A DNA stretch of 5,131 nt, from contig SKLC01000157.1 in the NCBI GenBank assembly GCA_007123425.1, positions 1 to 5,131 on the forward strand, written 5' to 3'. Source of the DNA: Nitriliruptoraceae bacterium (GTDB lineage Bacteria > Actinomycetota > Nitriliruptoria > Nitriliruptorales > Nitriliruptoraceae). The notes beneath the pieces were generated by a model, which made no database searches, was not told the DNA's origin, and worked only from the letters and a program-made list of their open reading frames with translations. Positions 1-5,131 of this stretch are shown in pieces; position 1 is the stretch's first letter, and the number at the start of each line of letters is the position of its first letter. Position numbers and translations under genes: made by a program.

Positions 1-72
1 CTGCGCGCGGCCTGGGCCCGGCGCCGCGGCGCTCGCCGCGCCCGCGAGGACGACATCGAGGACGAGGCATGA
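1..72 (+). CDS. 3' end of an unidentified gene (partial)
   Basis: The frame beginning at base 1 is open and stops at TGA 70-72, giving the last 23 residues of a protein whose start lies outside the window. The tail begins LRAAWARRRGARRARE and ends in an acidic DDIEDEA. The basic-then-acidic pattern would suit a cytoplasmic C-terminal tail of a membrane protein, but no family can be named. Third codon positions are G or C in 21 of 23 codons, matching the neighbouring genes. The stop overlaps the ATG of the next gene by 4 bases (ATGA), which is what a coupled operon gene would show. Other frames are also open here because of the high GC, so the call rests mainly on the overlap and codon use. 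Confidence 0.55.
   Translation: MRAAWARRRGARRAREDDIEDEA
58..62 (+). promoter_or_regulatory. Ribosome binding site of the Mca-like gene
   Basis: GAGGA lies 6 bases before ATG 69-71, a good Shine-Dalgarno match at normal spacing. It supports the ATG as the true start, although the same frame stays open further upstream. The site lies inside the last codons of the preceding gene. Confidence 0.65.
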
Positions 73-926
73 CGAGCCGTCGACTGCTGTTCGTGCACGC
101 ACACCCCGACGACGAGGCATCCAAGGGCGCGGCCACCGCGGCCCGCCACGTCGACGAGGGCGCCGAGGTGGTGCTGGTGACCTGCACCGACGGCGACGCC
201 GGCGAGGTGCTCAACCCCAGCGCCGAGGCGGTCACCCCGGAGCAGATGCCCACCGTCCGCGCGGCGGAGCTGGCCGCGGCCGTGGAGGCGATCGGCTTCA
301 CCCGCACCTACGGGATGAACTATCGCGACTCCGGCTACCACGAGGATCCCGCCGACGTGCCGGAGGGCACCTTCGCCCGGGTGCCGCTGGACGAGCCCTC
401 CCGCGACCTGGCCGAGCTGGTGCGCAAGGAGCGGCCGCACGTCGTGGTGACCTATCCGGAGAACGGCGGCTACCCGCACCCCGACCACATCATGACCTAC
501 CTCGTCACGATGCGGGCGCTGGAGCTGGCTGAGGACCCCGGGATCGACCTGCCCGGCGAGCCCTGGCGCGTGCCGAAGGTCTACGCCTCCACGGTGTTCA
601 CCGCGGAGCGCGTCTACGCCCTGCACGAGGCGATGCTCGAGCGGCACGGCGAGAGCCCCTTCGAGCGCTGGCTCAAGCGCATCGAGGAGCGCCCCGAGCC
701 GCCGCCGGCGCCCGATGCGCTGGTCGAGGTCGGCGACTGGCTCGAGCGGCGCGACGCGGCGCTGCTCGCCCACGTCACCCAGATCGACCCCGACGGGTTC
801 TGGTTCGCGGTGCCGCGTGAGCTCGAGCGCGAGATCTTCCCCTACGAGGGCTTCCTGCTGCTGCGCACCGACGTGCCCGTGCGCACCCCCGAGGACGACC
901 TGTTCGCGGGTCTGGACCTGGAGTGA
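69..926 (+). CDS. mca: Mycothiol S-conjugate amidase (Mca), PIG-L family zinc deacetylase
   Basis: A 285-residue protein, close to the roughly 290 of known Mca enzymes. Seen: the zinc motif AHPDDE at residues 11-16 (H12 and D15 as likely ligands, D14 as likely general base), and HPDH at 137-140, which supplies the third ligand (H140) and a catalytic His (H137). An SKGAA stretch at 18-22 has Lys19 where Mca proteins carry Lys. ENGGYPHPDH (131-140), TQIDPDG (237-243) and the DLFAGL ending (277-282) resemble Mca rather than generic PIG-L proteins. Known of the family: Mca is a cytosolic zinc amidase that cleaves mycothiol S-conjugates to GlcN-Ins and a mercapturic acid, which is exported. The paralogue MshB, which deacetylates GlcNAc-Ins in mycothiol synthesis, is the main alternative. 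The TGGERG-like segment of Mca reads TDGDAG at 40-45. The gene overlaps both neighbours by 4 bases. Confidence 0.85.
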   Translation: MTSRRLLFVHAHPDDEASKGAATAARHVDEGAEVVLVTCTDGDAGEVLNPSAEAVTPEQMPTVRAAELAAAVEAIGFTRTYGMNYRDSGYHEDPADVPEGTFARVPLDEPSRDLAELVRKERPHVVVTYPENGGYPHPDHIMTYLVTMRALELAEDPGIDLPGEPWRVPKVYASTVFTAERVYALHEAMLERHGESPFERWLKRIEERPEPPPAPDALVEVGDWLERRDAALLAHVTQIDPDGFWFAVPRELEREIFPYEGFLLLRTDVPVRTPEDDLFAGLDLE

Positions 927-2200
927 GCTCACCCGCGGGGGAGGGGCAGGACGACACAGCGGACGACGGCGCCCCGGATCCGGCGGCGGCGCCCGCGCCG
1001 CCCTCGATCCGCCGGGTGCTCGCCAGTCGGCGCTTCCTGCCGTTCTTCGCCGGCAGCGCCCTGTCCAACATCGGCACCTGGTTCCAGAACATCGCCGCCG
1101 GGCTGCTGATCTATCAGCTCACCGGCTCCAGCCTGCTGGTGGGCACGGTCCACTTCGCCCAGTTCATCGGCGCGTTCCTGCTCGCCCCCTGGGCGGGCAC
1201 GGCGGCCGACCGCTTCGATCGACGGCGCCTGCTGGCGCTCACGCAGCTGCTGGCGGGCATCACCGCGGGTGTGCTGGCTGCGCTGACCTGGGCGGGGGCG
1301 GTGACCGCGCCGATCGTGGTGGGCCTGTCGTTCGTGCTGGGCCTGGCGCTGGCGTTCATGGTGCCCGCGCTGCTCTCCCTGGTGCCGCTGCTGGTCGAGG
1401 CCCGCGACCTGGACGCGGCCATCTCGCTCAACTCGCTCACCTTCAACCTCGCCCGCGCGGTCGGGCCGCTGCTGGGCGCGCTGGTGGCCGAGCAGCTGGG
1501 CTACGGCCCGGCGTTCGCGCTCAACGCGCTGTCGTTCCTGGCCTTCGCGGGGGCGCTGACCCTGCTGGTGCGGCCCTTCGAGCAGGAGCGGATCAGCGGC
1601 GGGTCCCGCCCTGGGCTGCGGCACGCCATCGCCGACGTGCGACGCGAGCGGGTGTGGGTCGCCCTGCTGGTGGTGGTCGCCGCGGTCTCGTTCACGGCCG
1701 ATCCGATCCTGACCCTGGCCCCGGAGCTGGCACGTGACGTGTTCGGCGGCACCGACCTCGACGCGGGCCTGCTGGTGGGCGCCTTCGGCGTGGGCGCCAC
1801 GGTGACCGCGCTCACGCTCACGGGCTGGCTCCGCGCCCGCCGCAACGCCCTGCCCGGCGCGCTGCTGGTGCAGGCGGCCGGGATGCTGGTGGTGTCGGTC
1901 GCTCCCGGGCTGGGGGTGGCCCTGGTGGGGATGCTGACGTCGGGTGCGGGGTATCTCGCCGCCGTCACGCGGGCGACCACGCGCCTGCAGAGCGAGGTGC
2001 CCGACGCGCTGCTGGGCCGGGTCATGGCCCTGTGGAGCCTGTGCTTCGTGGGCAGCCGCCCGTTCGCGGCGCTGCTCGACGGCGCGATCGCCGAGGCCGC
2101 GGGCGCGCGCGTGGCGGCCGCGACCATGGCCGTGCCCACGATCGCGGTGGCGCTGTGGGGCGCGCGCGTGCTGGCACGCCCGAGCGGGCAGAACGCCTAG
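923..2200 (+). CDS. MFS exporter, MFS_3/DHA3-type (EntS-like), 12 transmembrane helices
   Basis: A 425-residue membrane protein. Residues 1-30 are a hydrophilic tail rich in Ala, Pro and Asp; hydrophobic segments then follow through about residue 417 and fit 12 helices, with a charged central loop near 217-242. The cytoplasmic loop after helix 2 carries an MFS motif A form, G92-T-A-A-D96-R97-F-D-R100-R101. NLARAVGPLLGALVA (175-189) and VPDALLGRVMALWSL (359-373) are typical of the MFS_3 group, which includes drug and siderophore exporters driven by the proton gradient. GTG 923-925 shares 4 bases with the stop of the Mca-like gene, so translation is probably coupled. The upstream Shine-Dalgarno match is weak, as expected for re-initiation. 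An in-frame GTG at 1016 is a less likely alternative start that would remove the tail. Substrate is not shown by the sequence; the neighbour suggests mercapturates or other xenobiotic products. Confidence 0.9.
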   Translation: MSSPAGEGQDDTADDGAPDPAAAPAPPSIRRVLASRRFLPFFAGSALSNIGTWFQNIAAGLLIYQLTGSSLLVGTVHFAQFIGAFLLAPWAGTAADRFDRRRLLALTQLLAGITAGVLAALTWAGAVTAPIVVGLSFVLGLALAFMVPALLSLVPLLVEARDLDAAISLNSLTFNLARAVGPLLGALVAEQLGYGPAFALNALSFLAFAGALTLLVRPFEQERISGGSRPGLRHAIADVRRERVWVALLVVVAAVSFTADPILTLAPELARDVFGGTDLDAGLLVGAFGVGATVTALTLTGWLRARRNALPGALLVQAAGMLVVSVAPGLGVALVGMLTSGAGYLAAVTRATTRLQSEVPDALLGRVMALWSLCFVGSRPFAALLDGAIAEAAGARVAAATMAVPTIAVALWGARVLARPSGQNA

Positions 2201-2286
2201 AGCCATGCCGGCCGGGCCCCGCTGCTATGGGAGGCGGCAGGTCTCGCCGGTGGGCGCTGGCGCGCACCGGGCCGCGCAGCCCGGGG
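2201..2286. other. Convergent intergenic spacer
   Basis: An 86-base non-coding gap separates the 3' ends of the MFS gene and the minus-strand hydrolase gene. It holds the hairpin at 2247-2270. A longer imperfect pairing of 2217-2225 with 2276-2286 (9 pairs, a 2-base bulge, a loop of about 50 bases) could enclose that hairpin. No gene is seen in it. Confidence 0.7.
2247..2270. terminator. GC hairpin, possible two-way terminator
   Basis: CCGGTG at 2247-2252 pairs perfectly with CACCGG at 2265-2270. After a G/G mismatch, GCG 2254-2256 pairs with CGC 2261-2263 around a CTGG loop. It sits between two converging genes, where a terminator is expected. There is no T-run on either strand, so it would be of the tract-less kind common in high-GC actinobacteria. 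GC-rich DNA forms such hairpins easily by chance. Confidence 0.4.
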
Positions 2287-3342
2287 TCACCCGAGGTGGG
2301 CGAGCTCGTCGGCGAGGTAGAACACGCAGTCCTTGCGGGCGGCCTCGACGGTGCGGGTCATCATCACCGGCGTGGCGGTCACCCGCGTGATCAGCGCGTC
2401 GCCCTCGATCGAGAGCACCTCGTCGGTGACGTCGGCGCCCGAGGTGTCGGTGGCGCGCAACGGCATCGCGGGCGGATGCTCGCTCGCCGAGGTGCCCAGC
2501 CGCACGCGGCCGAGGCGGTGGCCCGCGGGCAGCTCGACGAAGTTGTGCACGTCGGCATCGGCGTCGAGGACCAGGTCGGCGTCGGGCCCCGGCTGGCCGC
2601 CGAACCGCAGCCGCACGTCCTCGGCGACCACGACCTTGCGCAGGTTGCCCAGCAGGTCGTGGTCGCGGGCGACGCGGTCGGTGGCCAGCGGCGGCTCGCC
2701 GAGGTAGCGGCGCAGGGCGTCCACCGCGAAGGCCAGCGACTCCGGCCGGCCCGGCAGCCCGCACTCGACCGCGATCGCCGCGCACTCGTCCTCCAGCGCC
2801 TCCATGAGCGTGTGGGCCCCGAAGTCCCAGGACAGCAGCGTCGTGGTGCACAGGGTGGCGAGGTTGACCACCTCGGGGCGGCGCCGGGTGATGATCGCGT
2901 AGAAGGGGTTGTCGCCGGTGTTGTTGTGGACGTCGACGAGCGCCTCGGGCCGTGCCGCACGCAGCCGGGCGAGGATGTCCGCCGCCGCCGCGCGCAGCGG
3001 AGTGTCCACCTGCTCGACGTCCCAGACCCGGTTGAAGTCCTCCTGATCGTCGAGGTAGCGGTGGGCGAACCCGTCGCCGGCCAGCGCCGCGGGCACGTTG
3101 CCCAGCAGCACGTAGAGGTCGAAGGGGTAGGCGCGGCGGCGCCGCAGGATGCGCAGCACCGCCTGCAGGCCCGTGACCTCGTCGCCGTGGAGCAGCGCCG
3201 AGATCACCCGTGGCGCCTGCGTCCCGCTGCCGGGCACCCGGATCAGGGTGGGCCGCTCGAGCGCACGCAGCAGCTCGAGGTCGCCGGCGCGCAGCAGCTG
3301 CTCGGGCAGCCCGTCCGGGAAGTAGCGGTGGGTGTCGGCCAC
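2287..3342 (-). CDS. Succinylglutamate desuccinylase/aspartoacylase-like zinc hydrolase (M14 family)
   Basis: A 351-residue protein with the zinc-site pattern of the AstE/AspA branch of M14 carboxypeptidases. HGDE at 52-55 gives ligands H52 and E55, DFNRVW at 102-107 matches the DxNR substrate-binding motif, DVHNNTGDN at 137-145 gives the third ligand H139, and VECG at 192-195 gives the likely catalytic Glu193. The spacing of these sites resembles E. coli AstE. Known members remove an acyl group from an amino acid (N-succinylglutamate, N-acetylaspartate) or cleave related amides, in the cytoplasm. No arginine-succinyltransferase pathway gene is present here, so AstE itself is doubtful and the substrate is unknown. 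The C-terminal part (about 230-351) would be the beta-rich lid domain. The start is GTG with GAGG 6 bases before it. The gene lies 94 bases downstream of the amidoligase gene on the same strand and may act with it. Confidence 0.85.
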   Translation of the reverse strand: MADTHRYFPDGLPEQLLRAGDLELLRALERPTLIRVPGSGTQAPRVISALLHGDEVTGLQAVLRILRRRRAYPFDLYVLLGNVPAALAGDGFAHRYLDDQEDFNRVWDVEQVDTPLRAAAADILARLRAARPEALVDVHNNTGDNPFYAIITRRRPEVVNLATLCTTTLLSWDFGAHTLMEALEDECAAIAVECGLPGRPESLAFAVDALRRYLGEPPLATDRVARDHDLLGNLRKVVVAEDVRLRFGGQPGPDADLVLDADADVHNFVELPAGHRLGRVRLGTSASEHPPAMPLRATDTSGADVTDEVLSIEGDALITRVTATPVMMTRTVEAARKDCVFYLADELAHLG

Positions 3343-3348
3343 GCGCGT

Positions 3349-3352
3349 CCTC
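3349..3352 (-). promoter_or_regulatory. Ribosome binding site of the zinc hydrolase gene
   Basis: On the minus strand GAGG ends 6 bases before the GTG start whose first base is 3342. It is the only good Shine-Dalgarno match nearby and decides this start. It is part of GAGACGAG (3350-3357), also found before the upstream amidoligase gene. Confidence 0.55.
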
Positions 3353-3380
3353 GTCTCATCATCCGCCGCCGCGGCCGGCG

Positions 3381-3386
3381 AGTCTA
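3381..3386 (-). promoter_or_regulatory. Candidate -10 element for the zinc hydrolase gene
   Basis: The minus strand reads TAGACT, a fair actinobacterial -10 (TAnnnT), about 39 bases before the GTG. No good -35 lies 16-18 bases upstream of it (the bases there are GGTCGC-like). If it is active, the gene has a promoter of its own besides any read-through from the amidoligase gene. Confidence 0.3.
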
Positions 3387-3391
3387 CGGCT

Positions 3392-3414
3392 CGCGGTGGG
3401 GCAGCGACCCCGCG
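3392..3414 (-). terminator. Weak hairpin between the amidoligase and hydrolase genes
   Basis: CGCGG at 3392-3396 pairs with CCGCG at 3410-3414. Inside it, after a one-base T bulge, GG 3398-3399 pairs with CC 3408-3409, leaving an 8-base loop. It lies about 20 bases past the amidoligase stop and before the next gene on that strand. It could be a partial terminator or an mRNA 3' stabiliser. There is no T-tract, and chance is a real possibility. Confidence 0.25.
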
Positions 3415-3436
3415 GCGCCGGGCGACCCACGCCAGG

Positions 3437-4915
3437 TCAGGGCAGGCGCCAGGTGTGCACCGGATGGTTGGCCCGCATGCCCTCCATGTAGTGGCGCGTC
3501 ATCATCGTCAGCGCCGCGCGCCGGTCCAGCCCGTGGTGCTCCCGCAGCCGCCGGTAGGCCTCGATCTGCCAGCTCGCGCCGTTGCGGCCCCGTCGGGCCC
3601 GCTCCTCGATGATGCCCAGGTAGTGGTCGCGGTCGCGCGGGTCGACCTTCCAGCGGTCCAGTCCCTCGTGGGCCAGCGGGAGCAGGACGTCGAGCACCAG
3701 GCGGCGGGCGGGGACCTCGCCCCGCTCCGGCCACCACAGCGTGGCCTCGATCCCGTCGGTCGCGGCGCGTCGGAAGCTCTCGGCCGCCAGGGCGAAGGGA
3801 AGCCGCGTGTGGATCGGGGGATCGAGGTCGGCGACGCCACGGACGAGGCCGGCGTAGAAGGCCGCATTGGCGACCGTGTCGGCGACGGTCGGCCCGGCGG
3901 GCAGCACGCGGTTCTCCACCCGCAGGTGCGGCTTGCCGCGGGCGACCCCGTACACCGGGCGGTTCCAGCGCCAGATCGTCCCGTTGTGCAGCGCCAGCTC
4001 GTGCAGGTGCGGCACGCCGCCGTCCGCGAGCACCTGCTCGGGGTCCTCGTCGTCGACGATCGGCAGCAGCGCCGGGAAGTAGCGCACGTTCTCCTCGAAC
4101 AGCTCCACGACGTCGCCGATCCAGCCGTCGCCGAACCACACGCGCGGGCGCACGCCCTGCGCGGTGAGCTCCTCGGTGCGGGTGTCGATGATCTGCTCGA
4201 ACAGCGCGATGCGGGTCTCGTGCCACAGCTGCTTGCCGAGCAGGAACGGCGAGTTGGCCGCCATCGCGACCTGCGCGGCGGCGATCGCCTGGGCCGCGTT
4301 CCAGGTCCGCGCGAAGCCGGCGGCGCTGACCTGCAGGTGCAGCTGCACGGAGGTGGCAGCGGCCTCGAGGGCGATCGAGGGCACGTGCAGCGTCAGGCGC
4401 TCCTCGCCCGCGATGTCGACGTGGACGTCCTCCCCGCGGGCCTCGAGGATCTGCTGGTTGAGCAGGTGGTAGCGGTGGTTGGCCGACAGGCTCTGGATGG
4501 TGACGTGCAGATCGTCGACGGTGGGGAGGATCCCGATCATCGCTACGTGCGCGTCCAGCTCCCGGGCCTGTCGCTGGGCGTGGCGCATCGAGGTCTCGAG
4601 CTCCTCGGCGATCTCGTCGAACACGGCGCCGGCGAGCTTGTGCGGGGCGAGGTTGAACTCGATGTTGAACTGCGCGAGCTCGGTCTGGAAGTCGTGCGAC
4701 TCGAGCCGGGCGAGCAGGGACTCGTTGGCCATCATCGGCACGCCGGCGTCGTCGACGACGTAGAACTCGACCTCGACGCCGAGGTACTTGCGGCCGCGCT
4801 CGAAGCGGTCCTCGGCGAGCAGCCGTCGCAGCACGGCCAGGTCCCGCTTGACCGCATCGCGGTAGCGCTGCCGGTCCTCGCGGGTGAAGGACTGCTGCTC
4901 GAGGTCGCGGCCCAC
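3437..4915 (-). CDS. GCS2-family glutamate--cysteine ligase-like carboxylate-amine ligase (amidoligase)
   Basis: A 492-residue protein of the widespread actinobacterial group annotated as glutamate-cysteine ligase (COG2170-like). The group has the glutamine-synthetase fold and uses ATP to join a carboxylate to an amine. Seen: GVEVE at 46-50, the usual metal/ATP-binding acidic start of the fold; TELAQFNIEFN at 78-88; TSVQLHLQV at 188-196; ANSPFLLGKQLW at 220-231; RVWFGDGWI at 258-266; LFEENVRYFPALLP at 272-285; and LRVENRVLPAGPT at 331-343 with the Arg/Glu/Arg of the active site. The family ending, around HTW, is intact, so the gene looks complete. The start is GTG with AGAGGG 7 bases upstream and a candidate promoter behind it. 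The real substrates of this subgroup are not established by the sequence. EgtA of ergothioneine synthesis is less likely, because no egtB, C or D gene is nearby. The next gene on the strand encodes an amide-cleaving zinc enzyme. Confidence 0.88.
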   Translation of the reverse strand: MGRDLEQQSFTREDRQRYRDAVKRDLAVLRRLLAEDRFERGRKYLGVEVEFYVVDDAGVPMMANESLLARLESHDFQTELAQFNIEFNLAPHKLAGAVFDEIAEELETSMRHAQRQARELDAHVAMIGILPTVDDLHVTIQSLSANHRYHLLNQQILEARGEDVHVDIAGEERLTLHVPSIALEAAATSVQLHLQVSAAGFARTWNAAQAIAAAQVAMAANSPFLLGKQLWHETRIALFEQIIDTRTEELTAQGVRPRVWFGDGWIGDVVELFEENVRYFPALLPIVDDEDPEQVLADGGVPHLHELALHNGTIWRWNRPVYGVARGKPHLRVENRVLPAGPTVADTVANAAFYAGLVRGVADLDPPIHTRLPFALAAESFRRAATDGIEATLWWPERGEVPARRLVLDVLLPLAHEGLDRWKVDPRDRDHYLGIIEERARRGRNGASWQIEAYRRLREHHGLDRRAALTMMTRHYMEGMRANHPVHTWRLP

Positions 4916-4922
4916 GGCCCTG

Positions 4923-4928
4923 CCCTCT
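4923..4928 (-). promoter_or_regulatory. Ribosome binding site of the amidoligase gene
   Basis: On the minus strand AGAGGG ends 7 bases before the GTG at 4913-4915. It supports GTG as the start, since no ATG lies near this end of the reading frame. Confidence 0.5.
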
Positions 4929-4948
4929 CGTCTCCTCGCCCCTCGGGC

Positions 4949-4977
4949 AGCCTACGAGCGTCGCGCGCGCACGTCAG
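4949..4977 (-). promoter_or_regulatory. Candidate sigma-70-type promoter of the amidoligase gene
   Basis: On the minus strand CTGACG (4972-4977, 4 of 6 matches to TTGACA) and TAGGCT (4949-4954, a TAnnnT -10) are separated by exactly 17 bases. Transcription would begin near 4942, leaving a leader of about 27 bases with the AGAGGG site inside it. Position and spacing are good; the match itself is moderate. Confidence 0.45.
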
Positions 4978-4993
4978 GCGATCGGCCCCGGCC

Positions 4994-5012
4994 GGGCGCC
5001 GACGGCGCGCCC
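4994..5012 (-). terminator. GC hairpin after the aldo/keto reductase gene
   Basis: GGGCGC at 4994-4999 pairs perfectly with GCGCCC at 5007-5012 around a 7-base loop, starting 2 bases past the minus-strand stop codon at 5015-5017. Its position suits a terminator or mRNA end for the upstream gene. There is no T-tract, and an alternative 5-pair fold (4996-5000 with 5004-5008) competes with it. Confidence 0.4.
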
Positions 5013-5014
5013 CA

Positions 5015-5131
5015 TCAGTCCCACGCGGGCGCGAAGGGCGGATCGATCAGCCGCAGGCCCTCGTCGAGGCCGCGGATGCGGGCGAGCTCGTCGTCCGACA
5101 GCGTGATGTCGGACGCCTGGTGGTTCTGAGC
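5015..5131 (-). CDS. C-terminal end of a probable aldo/keto reductase (partial)
   Basis: On the minus strand the frame entering at 5131 is open for 38 residues and stops at TGA (5015-5017). The segment SDITLSDDELARIRGLD (residues 7-23 of the fragment), followed by an ending LRLIDPPFAPAWD, resembles the C-terminal end of NADPH-dependent aldo/keto reductases: a short 'D-x-x-L-S/T-D-x-E-L/M-x-x-I' helix, then a tail closing over the active site. The (beta/alpha)8 barrel and the catalytic Asp, Tyr, Lys and His lie outside the window. The gene ends 99 bases before the amidoligase gene on the same strand, with a hairpin and a candidate promoter in between, so they are probably separate transcription units. 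The family call rests only on this tail. Confidence 0.62.
   Translation of the reverse strand, partial: AQNHQASDITLSDDELARIRGLDEGLRLIDPPFAPAWD

Noticed and set aside
61..120. Exact 10-base direct repeat GACGAGGCAT at 61-70 and 111-120
   Set aside because: One copy spans the stop/start junction and the other encodes Asp-Glu-Ala of the conserved zinc motif. Both are explained by coding sequence and the GC-rich composition; chance is the simplest reading.
929..2206. Long minus-strand open frame (425 codons) opposite the MFS gene
   Set aside because: Its product is a low-complexity mix of Arg, Gln, His and Gly with no motif, as expected from the mirror of a GC-rich gene. The plus-strand frame has clear transmembrane segments and MFS motifs.
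2287..3342. True AstE of the arginine succinyltransferase pathway
   Set aside because: No astA, B, C or D gene is adjacent, and this pathway is mainly proteobacterial. Only the wider AstE/AspA family call is supported.
2032..3612. Long plus-strand open frame (526 codons) opposite the zinc hydrolase gene
   Set aside because: It overlaps the end of the MFS gene and all of the hydrolase gene, has biased composition and no recognisable domain. The minus-strand frame has intact zinc-site motifs.
3384..4226. Second minus-strand open frame (280 codons) within the amidoligase gene
   Set aside because: It is a frame-shifted shadow rich in Arg, Ala and Gly. The main frame carries all the conserved GCS2-type motifs without interruption, so no frameshift is indicated.
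3437..4915. EgtA (ergothioneine pathway) as identity of the amidoligase
   Set aside because: No egtB, egtC, egtD or egtE gene is in the window, and the motifs (LFEENVRYFPALLP, LRVENRVLPAGPT) recall the separate COG2170-like actinobacterial group.

Overview
The window is very GC-rich, with G or C at nearly every third codon position and GTG used as the start of three of the four complete genes. Together with a mycothiol-type enzyme, this points to an actinomycete or a deeper-branching actinobacterium. The genus cannot be told from the sequence. Four complete genes and two gene ends fill almost the whole window.

Left half, plus strand (1-2200): the last 23 codons of an unidentified gene run by a 4-base stop/start overlap into a PIG-L family zinc amidase. 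This is best read as mycothiol S-conjugate amidase (Mca). Its stop overlaps by 4 bases the GTG start of a 12-helix MFS exporter of the MFS_3/DHA3 type. The three genes look like one translationally coupled operon. A plausible joint role is detoxification: Mca cuts a mycothiol-tagged toxin into GlcN-Ins and a mercapturate, and the exporter removes the product. The exporter's substrate is inferred from context only.

Right half, minus strand (5131 to 2287): the window opens on this strand with the last 38 residues of a probable aldo/keto reductase. A 99-base gap follows, holding a GC hairpin and a candidate promoter. Next come a GCS2-family glutamate-cysteine-ligase-like amidoligase (492 aa) and, 94 bases further on, an aspartoacylase/succinylglutamate-desuccinylase-like M14 zinc hydrolase (351 aa). 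The latter two may be a make/break pair for an amide-linked compound that has not been identified. A mycothiol-using organism does not obviously need gamma-glutamylcysteine for glutathione, so the ligase name should be taken as a family label.

The MFS gene and the hydrolase gene converge on an 86-base spacer (2201-2286) containing a GC-rich hairpin that may serve as a two-way terminator without a T-tract. No RNA gene, CRISPR array, insertion sequence or attachment site was seen. The most interesting points are the Mca-exporter coupling and the amidoligase-hydrolase pair.
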